DNA of 64,000 nucleotides from positions 177,667 to 241,666 of the forward strand of contig NZ_JANZYP010000004.1 of assembly GCF_025506355.1 (NCBI RefSeq), read 5' to 3'. Position numbers and translations under genes: made by a program. This DNA comes from Sphaerisporangium corydalis (lineage in GTDB: Bacteria; Actinomycetota; Actinomycetes; Streptosporangiales; Streptosporangiaceae). The notes beneath the pieces were generated by a model that was not told the origin of the DNA, searched no databases, and worked only from the letters and a program-made list of their open reading frames with translations. How positions within the stretch are numbered: position 1 is the stretch's first letter; every line of letters starts with the position of its first letter. This document shows positions 8,278 to 16,264 of this stretch, piece by piece.

Positions 8278-8864
8278 GCTCCCCCACGGAACCGCTCGCG
8301 CCCACGCCGTCGCAGACCGTCGGCCCCTTCTACGGCTTCGCGCTCCCCTTCGCGGGCGGCGGCGACATGGCCCCGACCGGCGACCCCGGCACCATCACGC
8401 TGCACGGCAACGTCTACGACGGCGCGGGGGCGCCGATCCCTGACGCCCTGCTGGAGTTCTGGCAGCCGGGTCCCGGCGGGTCGCGGGCCGGCGCCCCGGG
8501 GTCCCTGCGCCGCGACCAGGTCGACGGCACGATCATCGGGCGCACCGGCCTGGACTTCACCGGTTTCGGCCGGGTCGGCACCGACGCCGACGGCCACTAC
8601 GCCGTGCGCACCGTGCCGCCGGGCGGGGTGCCGTACATCTCGGTGTGCGTCTTCGCGCGCGGCCTGCTGCATCACCTGTTCACCCGCGCGTACCTGACCG
8701 ACCCCGGGGCCGATCCGCTGCTGGCCTCGCTGCCCCCGGACCGCCGGGCGACCCTGCTCACGACCCTGGAACGCGACGGCGTCCACCGCTTCGACATCCG
8801 CCTGCAACACGACGGAACCCACGAGGAGACCGTCTTCCTCGCCTTCCCGGCGGGCCCCGCCTGA
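8274..8864 (+). CDS. pcaG: Protocatechuate 3,4-dioxygenase, alpha subunit
   Basis: 196 residues. It begins with the typical TPSQTVGPFYGFALPF segment and has a LLEFWQPGPGG motif and GVPYISVCVFARGLLHHLFTRAYL. The alpha subunit lacks a full iron site and pairs with PcaH. It is the last pca gene of this operon: the genes for carboxymuconate cycloisomerase (pcaB) and the decarboxylase/enol-lactone hydrolase (pcaC, pcaD or the pcaL fusion) do not follow. About 265 bp of GC-rich DNA with a loose direct repeat (GCACGTGGTTCCCCG versus GCGCGTCGTTCCCCG) separates it from the next gene. Confidence 0.92.
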   Translation: MSSPTEPLAPTPSQTVGPFYGFALPFAGGGDMAPTGDPGTITLHGNVYDGAGAPIPDALLEFWQPGPGGSRAGAPGSLRRDQVDGTIIGRTGLDFTGFGRVGTDADGHYAVRTVPPGGVPYISVCVFARGLLHHLFTRAYLTDPGADPLLASLPPDRRATLLTTLERDGVHRFDIRLQHDGTHEETVFLAFPAGPA

Positions 8865-9131
8865 GCCCCGGCCCGAACTGCCGCCCGGCACGTGGTTCCC
8901 CGCGCGGACGGCCCCCCGGCGCGTCGTTCCCCGTACGGGGCCCGGCCGCGCGGTAGAACAAAGGCGAGGCCGTGACCTGGGAACTCTTTCTACCGAGCGC
9001 CCGGGTGGCCGCCAGGCGATCGTCCGACCACAGGGAAGACCCGTGCGCCCACCACCACAACCCCCGGCCGGCCACCCCGCCGGAACACCCCGCCCGCCCG
9101 GCGGGCGGTCACGGCCCGGGGCCGGGCGGCC

Positions 9132-9563
9132 GTGAAGGGACGCGGCTGGCTCAGGGCCGGTCTCTGCTTCCTGATCCTCTACCACCTGGTCTTCACCGGG
9201 CTGTGGCCGCTCCTGCTGCCCCAGTCGTTCTACGACGGCTTCCCGCTCCCCCGCCACGCGTGGGTGGCGATGCTCCCGCCGTTCAACGAGCACCTGCTGC
9301 GGGACTTCGGCGCCCTGAACATCTCCATCGCGGCGATCCTCGGCGTCAGCGCCTTCACCATGGACCGCCGCCTGGTCATGACGGTCCTGGTCGCCGGCGT
9401 GGTGTTCGCGATCCCTCACATGATCTTCCACGCGGCCCACCTGGACAACTTCCCGCCCCCCGACGCGATCGCCCAGACGATCCTCCTCGCCCTGATGGTG
9501 GTACTACCGGTGGTGCTGCTCCCCCTGGCCTACCGCCTGCCCCGAGTCGACCGGCTCAACTGA
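9132..9563 (+). CDS. Small integral membrane protein (4 TM), function unknown
   Basis: 143 residues with four likely membrane segments: AGLCFLILYHLVFTGLWPLL (about 8-27), FGALNISIAAILGVSAF (about 59-75), LVMTVLVAGVVFAIPHMIF (about 81-99) and TILLALMVVLPVVLLPLAY (about 117-135). The GTG start at 9132 follows GGGCGG. HAAHLDN between helices 3 and 4 and RDFGALN before helix 2 are the only polar motifs. I do not recognise a specific function. It lies between pca and the thiopeptide genes and overlaps the end of the opposite-strand membrane gene. Confidence 0.65.
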   Translation: MKGRGWLRAGLCFLILYHLVFTGLWPLLLPQSFYDGFPLPRHAWVAMLPPFNEHLLRDFGALNISIAAILGVSAFTMDRRLVMTVLVAGVVFAIPHMIFHAAHLDNFPPPDAIAQTILLALMVVLPVVLLPLAYRLPRVDRLN

Positions 9564-9993
9564 CCGGGGCGTCCTCGGCGGCGGGGGCCGGCGGACGGCT
9601 CGCGAGCATGGCGGCCGATCGCGTCTGATGGCGGTGGGCCCAGTACCTGGCGGCGATGAAGACGAGCGAGCCGGCCCCCGCGATCGCCCAGCGGGTCTGC
9701 GCCGACAGCGACGTGACGGCGGTGACCGACAGGAAGATGTAGGGGCCGTCGATCAGGCCGTCGATGACCGGGTGCCGGCGGATCCAGGGCGAGTAGCGGT
9801 CCCAGATGATGATGGTGAACGCGAGCCAGCCGAACATCACGCCCGCGAAGACGCCCATGGCCCAGCCGTCCGAATCGGCGAAGCCCAGGGCCACCACCAC
9901 GGCGACGGGGACGCTGAGCACGCGGAGCCACATGGGCGCCTTGCCCGCCGTCGTCCGCTCCGGCTCGGCCGGCCGATCCGATTCCAGTGTCAT
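9556..9993 (-). CDS. Small membrane protein, function unknown
   Basis: 145 residues. ATG 9993 is preceded by AGGAGGG at five bases, a strong ribosome-binding site. Predicted helices: WLRVLSVPVAVVVALGFA (about 25-42), AMGVFAGVMFGWLAFTIII (about 48-66), DGPYIFLSVTAVTSLSA (about 84-100) and WAIAGAGSLVFIAARYWA (about 104-121). Conserved-looking polar residues are few (YSPWIRRHPVIDGLIDG). Its 3' end overlaps the convergent membrane gene by eight bases. No family assignment is possible by eye. An immunity or transport role for the adjacent thiopeptide would be speculation. Confidence 0.65.
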   Translation of the reverse strand: MTLESDRPAEPERTTAGKAPMWLRVLSVPVAVVVALGFADSDGWAMGVFAGVMFGWLAFTIIIWDRYSPWIRRHPVIDGLIDGPYIFLSVTAVTSLSAQTRWAIAGAGSLVFIAARYWAHRHQTRSAAMLASRPPAPAAEDAPVS

Positions 9994-10221
9994 GGGAACC
10001 CTCCTGAGAAGCGGATCCTCGATGATCAGGTGGCCCGTGCACCCCGATCCGCGTTCCAAGAGATAGCGCCCGCCGCTTGCACCGCGCTTTCAGCCGCTGA
10101 CATCGGATGTCACGCTCCCGGCCTCCCGCCGGGGCTCCCGTGCCGCGAGGGGGGATCGGGCGGTCGGGCCGGCCGGAACGGACCACCCGGGGGCCGGGCG
10201 GTCCGTCGTGTGCCCGTCAGG

Positions 10222-10407
10222 TCACAGCGTGACGCAGCAGGAGCAGCACTGGCTGCAGTAGCACGGCGGGGAGACGGTCGAGGCGCCCATTTCGCCCATG
10301 CCGTGACCGGAGGTCAGCGACTCGACGACCAGCCCGCTGGCTCCGAGCTCGAACACGTCGACCGGGAGGTTCTCCAGGTCGAAATCGAGCTTCCGAGAGA
10401 CGCTCAT
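10222..10407 (-). CDS. Thiopeptide precursor peptide 1
   Basis: 61 residues: a 42-residue acidic leader (MSVSRKLDFDLENLP, VDVFELGASG, ESLTSGHGMGEMGA) and a 19-residue core STVSPPCYCSQCCSCCVTL with six Cys. The leader matches thiopeptide leaders of the GE2270/thiomuracin kind (LPxDVFEL...LTxGHGMTEVGA), and cleavage is expected after GA. Cys would become thiazoles and Ser/Thr dehydro-amino acids. CYCSQCCSC aligns with CFCYICCSC of thiomuracin, which makes Ser14 the second pyridine-forming Ser. TVSPP replaces CN after Ser1. ATG 10407 has AGGAAG five bases upstream; the ATG directly before it is too close. It is divergent from precursor 2. Confidence 0.88.
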   Translation of the reverse strand: MSVSRKLDFDLENLPVDVFELGASGLVVESLTSGHGMGEMGASTVSPPCYCSQCCSCCVTL

Positions 10408-10787
10408 CATTGCTTCCTTTCTCGATATGCGGAGTGTGACGCCAGGTCCGGACAAGGCATTCGAAGTATCGTCAGAAAACGGCCGCGCCGCATCCGCCGG
10501 GACAACCCACGCGCAGCCGGTCAGCGAATGGTCCTGAATAGTTCTGAACGGACCAGTTCCCCCGGCCGGCCTGCCGTGACCCCGGCCCGGACCGGCGTTC
10601 CCCCTCCTCGCGGCCAGGGCGGTGAGAGCGTTATCTGGTCCTTTCCGAACTATTCAGGACCATCCGCCGGACGCCCGAGCGCGGTCCGGCACGGCGGATG
10701 CGGCCGGAATATCCGATGAACATGATGGATGTGTATTGCGGATATGACGACCCTGTCAATCCTCGGACCAAGAAATGGAAGGGGAAA
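10408..10787. promoter_or_regulatory. Divergent precursor promoter region with a 30-bp inverted element
   Basis: No gene is seen in these 380 bp. Two copies of a 30-bp element lie at 10527-10556 and, in opposite orientation, at 10635-10664; 27 of 30 bases match, with a 78-bp gap. Each copy has outer arms TGGTCC/GGACCA and an inner GAATAGTTC, and each sits about 120 bp upstream of one precursor gene in the same orientation relative to it. Further shared pieces (GGCGGATGCGGC) lie between element and gene on both sides. The arrangement suggests that promoter and precursor gene were duplicated together as an inverted pair and are co-regulated, perhaps by the LuxR-type gene at 11221. Confidence 0.75.
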
Positions 10788-10970
10788 ATGAGCGTTTCGC
10801 GGAAACTCGATTTCGACCTGGACAACCTGCCGGTCGACGTGTTCGATCTGGAGGGCGGGGGGCTCGCGGCCGAGTCCCTCACCGCCGGGCACGGCATGAC
10901 CGAGGTCGGCGCGTCCTGCCCCACCTGCGCCGGCGGAGCCGTGTGCATATGCTCCTGCTTCTCGCTGTGA
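10788..10970 (+). CDS. Thiopeptide precursor peptide 2
   Basis: 60 residues: a 42-residue leader very similar to precursor 1 (MSVSRKLDFDLDNLP, ESLTAGHGMTEVGA) and an 18-residue core SCPTCAGGAVCICSCFSL with five Cys. The core reads like the thiostrepton/thiocillin pattern SCTTC-x-C-x-C-S-C with four extra residues (AGGA) after the second Cys, so the second ring-forming Ser falls at position 14 instead of 10. ATG 10788 is preceded by GGAAGGGG. An upstream in-frame extension exists but lacks a ribosome-binding site and would break the leader match. A GC-rich hairpin follows at 10984-11048. Confidence 0.9.
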   Translation: MSVSRKLDFDLDNLPVDVFDLEGGGLAAESLTAGHGMTEVGASCPTCAGGAVCICSCFSL

Positions 10971-10983
10971 GCTGACCGATCGT

Positions 10984-11048
10984 GGGGGCGGGCCGCCCCC
11001 GGGCCGGCGGCCCCCCCCCACCCCCCACCGGCGGCCCGCGCCGGTGGG
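10984..11048 (+). terminator. GC-rich hairpins after precursor 2
   Basis: GGGGGCG-ggc-CGCCCCC (10984-11000) and a second stem CCCACCGGCG-gcccg-CGCCGGTGGG (11024-11048, ten perfect pairs) lie directly downstream of the precursor 2 stop. There is no U-run, which is usual for actinomycete terminators. The stable stem could also protect the abundant precursor mRNA at its 3' end. Confidence 0.6.
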
Positions 11049-11220
11049 ACCCCCCCAATGCACGCCATGGAACCGGATGGCACGCCGTCATGGTGAGGCT
11101 CGCTGACGGGATCGGTGGCGCGGTACGTGCCGCCGGGTGCGATCTCGTCAGTGGCCTCGGCAATGGCGCGCACCGGACGGCGAGCCGAGAACGAGGAGTC
11201 GTACGGCTCCGGCTCTGGGG

Positions 11221-11835
11221 GTGTTCTCTCTGCAAGTGTTACTCGTCGGCCTTTCGCCGTTGACGTCCCTGGGCATCGAGACCGTGCTCTCGCGGTCGTT
11301 CGGCGTCCAGAACGTCGAGCACCGCGAAACGGCTTTGGAACGCGCCGCGAAAGGCGACGTCGACCTGGTCATCCTCGATCCGTACGGGCCGACGCTGAGC
11401 GACGGCCTGAAATTCTGCCAGCGGCTCAAGGAGCTCCGCCTCCCGCCGCAGGTGCTGGCGTTCTCCGAATTCGGCGCCACGCGCGATCTGACGTACTTCT
11501 ACCTCGCGGGCATCGACAGCTTCATCTCCTCCAGGGAGGGGCCGGAGCGGCTGGCGGCGGCGGTGCGGTCCACCCTGGAGGGCAAACGCGAATGGATCCT
11601 CGGCACCCCCGACCGCCGTGAGACCAGGGACAGGGAGCTCGACGGCCTGAGCGATCTCACCCCCCGGGAGCTGGAGGTGCTGTGGATGGTGTCGGACCGC
11701 TACACCAACGGGCAGATCGCCCGCTCGCTCTCCATCAGCCCGAACACCGTGAAGAACCATGTGGCCGCGATCCTGCGGAAGCTCGGGGCCAAGCGGCGCA
11801 CGGAGCTGTTCTCCGGGGCGCCGCACCGCGTGTAG
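11221..11835 (+). CDS. LuxR/NarL-type regulator with a TTA codon, thiopeptide cluster
   Basis: 204 residues from GTG 11221 (VFSLQVLLVGLSPL). The N-terminal half resembles a receiver domain (DVDLVILDPYGP at the phospho-acceptor strand, YFYLAGIDSFIS). The C-terminus has the LuxR HTH: LTPRELEVLWMVSDRYTNGQIARSLSISPNTVKNHVAAILRKLGA, about 135-180. No sensor kinase is adjacent, so it may be an orphan regulator. Residue 7 is encoded by TTA (11239-11241), the codon read by the bldA leucyl-tRNA in streptomycetes, which can tie expression to development. An in-frame GTG at 11137 is an alternative start. It is convergent with the YcaO operon, and the precursors are its likely targets. Confidence 0.8.
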   Translation: MFSLQVLLVGLSPLTSLGIETVLSRSFGVQNVEHRETALERAAKGDVDLVILDPYGPTLSDGLKFCQRLKELRLPPQVLAFSEFGATRDLTYFYLAGIDSFISSREGPERLAAAVRSTLEGKREWILGTPDRRETRDRELDGLSDLTPRELEVLWMVSDRYTNGQIARSLSISPNTVKNHVAAILRKLGAKRRTELFSGAPHRV

Positions 11836-11841
11836 CGCGGC

Positions 11842-13974
11842 TCACGGGAACGGGTGGGGGTGGGCGTTCACGTCCTCGGGGCGGAGCGGCCGGTCGCGGT
11901 ACCCGAGCAGCCGGGGCACCTCGTACAGCCGGGGCAGCCCCTCGACGCGCCGGTGCCGGTGCCCGAAGGTCATGGGCAGGGTGCCCGGGATGATGACCTT
12001 CACGCAGGAGAACCCGCCGGCCCGGTGCTCGGGGGCGGTCTGGTCCACGACGATGACGTCCAGGCCGCAGTCCAGGTACCGGCCGACGAGTTCCAGCAGG
12101 TCGTCACGCAGGTCGGCGTTGCCGAAGGCGGCGGGCCCGGCCGGCTCCGCGAAGGACGCGGTGCGCGTGGACCCGGTCAGGAACGCGAACCGGTCGAACA
12201 CCTCCGGGTCGGCGTTCACCACCGAATGGTCCCCCATCGCCCGCACCAGCGACGGGTCACCGGCCATCTCGCGGGCCCGGGCGCGCTGCTCGGGGAAGGT
12301 CTGGACGAGCTGGGTGAGGATCGGGCCGAGCTCGCGCAGGGCGTTCTCGGCGGCGGTCTCCGGGTGGAGGTGGGACCCGGCCGCGCAGATCGCCTTCGGC
12401 CGCCCGGGCTCGCCGCCCGGGTCGACGGCCATCACCCAGTAGGAGGGGATCCCCTGTTCGAGCGTGGTGTCGAAGATCATGGTCTCGTAGCCGGTCTCGG
12501 CCCTGATGGCGTCCACGATCGTCGGGATGGCCCGGTCGCGGGCCGAGTGCGGGTCGACGCGCGGCACCCCCATCCTGGCGTACCAGGTCATCAGGAAGGC
12601 GTCCCGCTCGGCCACCTCCAGGATCCCGTACAGGATCGCCTCCTCCAGGCAGCCGCCGAGCGCGCAGCCGTTGGAGATCTCGTACACGAACCTCGGGGAC
12701 TCCGCGTCGGTGTGCGGCACCCGGTAGTAGGCGTACGCCTCGGGCACCAGGACGGGCGCCTTGCGCGCGAACGAGTACGCCCACACCCAGCGGTAGGGGC
12801 GGTCCTCGTCGAAGGGCTCGAACGGGTAGCCGGGCAGCCGGTAGCTGCTCTGCGGGTGCGCGCCGAGCGTCCGGGGGTCGACCGCCTCGCCGGCCACCTG
12901 GCGGTGGCTCGCCCGCACGACCGTCCGCTTGCCGCCCGGGGCCATGCCGCCGTACCGCTCCAGGGCTTCGAGCAGGGCGGTCAGCTCGCTGACCCGGTAA
13001 CTGCGGGTACGGCCGTATCCGCTCTCCACGCCGCCGTCCCGCAGCCCCATCGGCGCCGCCGCGAGCACGATGCCGCCCTGGCTGTCCCGGTACAGGTCGC
13101 GCACGAGGCCGCTTTCCGCGTCGACGTAGGTCTTCCTGAGCGCGGGCATCTCGTCGGCCACCGACCGCGTCCGGTAGGTGCCCGGCGCCGGTTTGGGCCT
13201 CGGCTCCAGCTCGATCCGCGCCCGCTCCGCGTCGTCGTCCGGCAGCCCGCCGCACACGGCGCAGAGCGGGTCGGGCAGGAAGCGGTGGGCCGTCACCTGG
13301 AGGGTCCGCAGGTCGAGGTACAGCATCGCGCCACGCGTACGCGCCGAGCCGGGGCCGGGGGCCGATCCGCCGACCGTGTCGGCCCCGTCGGCCCCGTCGG
13401 CGGCCAGCCGGGCAGCCCCGTCGGCCCCGTCGGCCCTGTCGGCCCCGTCGGCCCTGTCGGCCCTGGCAGCCCTGGCAGCCCGGTCGGCCCCGTCAGCGGC
13501 CAGCCTGGCGGCCTCGTCGGCGACCAGTGCCGCGACGAGGCCGGCGGCCAGTGGCGTCAGCCAGGACGACGGGCGGCGCCGGATCGCCTCCTCGTGCCGC
13601 CGCCATACCGCGTCGTGTCCCTCGGGGTTGCCACGGGCCAGCCGCCGGCGCAGTTCCGCGCATTCGACGCATCCTGGGGTCCCCGGGGACTCGACCGGCC
13701 CGATCACGACGCGGCCCAGTTCGGCGCGCACCGGCAGCCACGGCAGGCCCCGGACGGCGCACGCCGCGCGCACCTCGGGGTACCTTTCGGCGTCCCAGCC
13801 GTCACTGGCGGCCACCACCAGCGGACGGCCGCCGGGGATCGCCGACGCGGCCGCCCGATCGGCGCGGCGGGCACCGGCGCCGGCCGCGATCGCGCCGGCG
13901 AGCACCCCCTCGCCGAGCAGTGCGATCTCCGGCGCGGGCCGGGTCTCCTGGGCGGGCGTCTCGGTCTCAGTCAT
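11842..13974 (-). CDS. YcaO cyclodehydratase (TbtG-like)
   Basis: 710 residues. The N-terminal part has a partner-protein-like region with a Cys4 zinc site (CVEC and CAVC, about residues 100 and 245). The C-terminal YcaO domain shows SELTALLEALERYGG, ISNGCALGGCLEEAILYGILEVAERDAF and ALRELGPILTQ. The protein ends in PHPFP, the PxPxP tail typical of azoline-forming YcaO enzymes. With ATP it converts core Cys to thiazolines together with the leader-binding protein encoded upstream. Between the two Cys pairs lies an Ala/Asp/Gly repeat tract (ADRADGADRADG; 9-bp DNA units, about 13377-13510). ATG 13974 overlaps the preceding stop by eight bases. Last gene of the six-gene operon. Confidence 0.92.
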   Translation of the reverse strand: MTETETPAQETRPAPEIALLGEGVLAGAIAAGAGARRADRAAASAIPGGRPLVVAASDGWDAERYPEVRAACAVRGLPWLPVRAELGRVVIGPVESPGTPGCVECAELRRRLARGNPEGHDAVWRRHEEAIRRRPSSWLTPLAAGLVAALVADEAARLAADGADRAARAARADRADGADRADGADGAARLAADGADGADTVGGSAPGPGSARTRGAMLYLDLRTLQVTAHRFLPDPLCAVCGGLPDDDAERARIELEPRPKPAPGTYRTRSVADEMPALRKTYVDAESGLVRDLYRDSQGGIVLAAAPMGLRDGGVESGYGRTRSYRVSELTALLEALERYGGMAPGGKRTVVRASHRQVAGEAVDPRTLGAHPQSSYRLPGYPFEPFDEDRPYRWVWAYSFARKAPVLVPEAYAYYRVPHTDAESPRFVYEISNGCALGGCLEEAILYGILEVAERDAFLMTWYARMGVPRVDPHSARDRAIPTIVDAIRAETGYETMIFDTTLEQGIPSYWVMAVDPGGEPGRPKAICAAGSHLHPETAAENALRELGPILTQLVQTFPEQRARAREMAGDPSLVRAMGDHSVVNADPEVFDRFAFLTGSTRTASFAEPAGPAAFGNADLRDDLLELVGRYLDCGLDVIVVDQTAPEHRAGGFSCVKVIIPGTLPMTFGHRHRRVEGLPRLYEVPRLLGYRDRPLRPEDVNAHPHPFP

Positions 13975-16264
13975 CAACGATCACCACGTGGACGGTGTAG
14001 GGCATGATGGCGCCGACCTCGGGATCGTGGTCGAGCGGTACGGCGATCGGGCGGTGGCCTCGTGCCACCAGGGCGGCGGCGAGACCGGCCGCGTCCAGCG
14101 GTGGCCCGCCGGGCAGCGGGCGCGTCGCGGTCCCCCGCAGGCGTTCCGGGATGCCGCGCACCGGCGGCGGGGCGTAGGCGGGCTGGCCGTTCTCGCGCGC
14201 CTGGTAGCGCAGGAGCGCCTGTTCGAGCGCGCCGGTCACCGCCTCGGCGGCCGACGGCGCGGCGGCGCGCCCGGCGGGCACCGCCCCGAGGTAGCAGACC
14301 ACGGCTGGCACGCCGAGCGGGCCCGTGACGTCGTACACCGTGACCGGCTCGCCGATGGCGGCCAGCAGCGCCCGGTAGCGGTCCCCGCGCGCGTCCAGCG
14401 CCGCGCCGGCCAGGTCGACCCGGGGGTACGGCGCGGGCGACTGAGCCAGTCCGTCCATCGTGAGGCGCTCGCACTGGCCCGCCAGGCCGCGCGTGACGGC
14501 CTCGTCCCAGTCGTAGGCGGCGGCGACGCCCGGGGGCGGCACGTGCACGGGGGCGGCGGCGACACCGGGAGGCGGTACGTACGCGGAGGCGGCGGGGCGC
14601 AGCGCCGGGAACGCCCGCGTGACGTCCACGAGGTGGGTGCCGCTGTCGGCGATCCCGTACCCCTGGACGTGACCCGACAGCCGCCCGCTCCTGAGTCCTG
14701 ACAGCGTCTCGCCGGGGTCGGCGCGCGGGCCGGGCGGCCGGCCGGCGACGGAGTGCAGCCTGCGCGGGTCGAGCATCAGCGACGCGTAGCCGGCGAACGC
14801 CCTGAGCGCGGCCTGGTAGCGCGCGGCGGCGAAGTCCAGGCCGGCCCCGGTGACCCTGAGCGCGGGCGCGCCGGGACCCAGCAGGCCGGCGGGGTCGGAG
14901 ACCTCGATCTCGCAGACATGCAGCGGGATCTGGGCGAAGTCGCGCTCGCCAGGCGCGCCGAAGACGCCCACGTGGTCCCCGGCGCAGACCGCCGCGCGCC
15001 GCGAGAAGGTGTCGTCGTCCAGGCGGGCACCCGCGCGCAGCGACGCGACACGGTCGGCGACGCCGGGCACGACGGGGGCGGGCATCGCGAACGGGTGCGG
15101 CACGAACGCGCACACCTCGCCGTCCAGCGTGGCCAGGTCGACCCGGGTCACCTGGTTCCTCGGCGGCGCGGCCGACCCGGTGATCGACCGAAAGACACCA
15201 TGCACAAGCTGCCCGGCCACCACCGCGGCGGCGGCCTCGTCCGGCACGGTCTCGTCCGGCACGGCCCTGCCTGGTGCGGCCCTGCCTGGTGCGGTCGCGT
15301 CCGGCGCGGTTCCGCCCGGTGCGGTCGCGTCCGGTGCGATTCCGGCCGGTGCGGTCGCGGCCGGTGCGATTCCGGCCGGTGCGGTCGCGGCCGGTGCGAT
15401 TCCGGCCGGTGCGGTCGCGGCAGGTGGGGGGTCGTCGGGGGGCGAAAACGCCTCCGGTGAGGTGCCGGGGCGGGGTGGTGGGGTGGTGACGGGGTGGCGG
15501 GCCAGGAGGCGGTGCCGGGCCGACGTCCAGCTCAGGCCGTCGCGGCCGCCGAGGCCGGCGGTGCCGATCCACGCGTGGCCGTCCAGGACCAGTGCCTGCG
15601 CGAGCAGGACGCCGCTCTCCTCGCACAACCGGTCCAGCAGGCCCGCCCGCTCCACCATCGGCCGGTCGGAGGCGTGCAGGACCAGGTCCACCCCGTCGAT
15701 CAGGGACCTGACCGCCTCGCCGGTCTCCCCGCGCGGCAGGTCGCCGTCCGGCCACGGCCGCTCGCCCCGCCACCCGCCCCCGAGGGCGCCGAGGCCCGCC
15801 AGGTCGGTGGGGCACTCCGCGGTGGTGACCACCCGGACCTGCCCCAGCCCGGAACGGACGGCGGCGACGGCGACGGCCCGGCAGAGCCGCCCGGCGCCGA
15901 CCACCAGGGTCACCTTGTCCTCGTACTGCCGGAAGACGGCGTCGGGGAAGTCGCGGAAGTAGCCGACGAAGCCGGCCTCGGGGCGGAGCGGACCCGCGCC
16001 TGACGCCACGTCCGGTGCCGTGTCCCTGACCACGTCGCGCTCGATCAGCGTCGTGACCAGCTTCCTGACCAGGTCCGCGCGCTCGGCCGGGAGGTCGGCC
16101 GTGAGCTCGGCGAGGGTGTGCCGCCCGTCAAGGAACGGCGCGAGCCGGTCGATCAGGGAGTGGACCGAGCGCCCGGTGAAAGCGGACGCACCGTGGTGGG
16201 TGAGGATGTACGCCCCGTCGGAGGTCTCGGCGTAGTAGGCGTCAGGGCGCAGTAGTAGTCCCAC
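13967..16264 (-). CDS. Ocin-ThiF-like leader-binding cyclodehydratase partner (TbtF-like)
   Basis: 765 residues from GTG 16264 (AAGGAGAGG just upstream). Residues about 1-90 form a winged-helix RiPP recognition element (LRPDAYYAETSDGAYILTHH, ...LTADLPAERADLV...), which binds the precursor leader. An E1/ThiF-like Rossmann region follows (KVTLVVGAGRLCRAVAVAAV, about 125-145). A repeat linker of Ala/Pro/Thr/Gly/Ile sits at about 275-345. The C-terminal part ends ...YTVHVVIVDD. It delivers the peptide to the YcaO protein for thiazoline formation. Its start overlaps the dehydrogenase stop by 23 bases. The linker is encoded by 30-bp repeats (see 15290-15430). Confidence 0.88.
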   Translation of the reverse strand: MGLLLRPDAYYAETSDGAYILTHHGASAFTGRSVHSLIDRLAPFLDGRHTLAELTADLPAERADLVRKLVTTLIERDVVRDTAPDVASGAGPLRPEAGFVGYFRDFPDAVFRQYEDKVTLVVGAGRLCRAVAVAAVRSGLGQVRVVTTAECPTDLAGLGALGGGWRGERPWPDGDLPRGETGEAVRSLIDGVDLVLHASDRPMVERAGLLDRLCEESGVLLAQALVLDGHAWIGTAGLGGRDGLSWTSARHRLLARHPVTTPPPRPGTSPEAFSPPDDPPPAATAPAGIAPAATAPAGIAPAATAPAGIAPDATAPGGTAPDATAPGRAAPGRAVPDETVPDEAAAAVVAGQLVHGVFRSITGSAAPPRNQVTRVDLATLDGEVCAFVPHPFAMPAPVVPGVADRVASLRAGARLDDDTFSRRAAVCAGDHVGVFGAPGERDFAQIPLHVCEIEVSDPAGLLGPGAPALRVTGAGLDFAAARYQAALRAFAGYASLMLDPRRLHSVAGRPPGPRADPGETLSGLRSGRLSGHVQGYGIADSGTHLVDVTRAFPALRPAASAYVPPPGVAAAPVHVPPPGVAAAYDWDEAVTRGLAGQCERLTMDGLAQSPAPYPRVDLAGAALDARGDRYRALLAAIGEPVTVYDVTGPLGVPAVVCYLGAVPAGRAAAPSAAEAVTGALEQALLRYQARENGQPAYAPPPVRGIPERLRGTATRPLPGGPPLDAAGLAAALVARGHRPIAVPLDHDPEVGAIMPYTVHVVIVDD
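15290..15430. repeat. 30-bp tandem repeats in the leader-binding protein gene
   Basis: Units of the form ggtgcggtcgcggccggtgc-gattccggcc are repeated more than three times between 15320 and 15420, with degenerate copies on both sides. The 30-bp length keeps the frame and encodes (ATAPAGIAPA)n in the linker. Confidence 0.9.

Noticed and set aside
11854..14007. Long plus-strand frame opposite the YcaO gene
   Set aside because: Low-complexity translation with repeated Val-Gly-Pro. The YcaO protein on the other strand has all family motifs and the PxPxP end.
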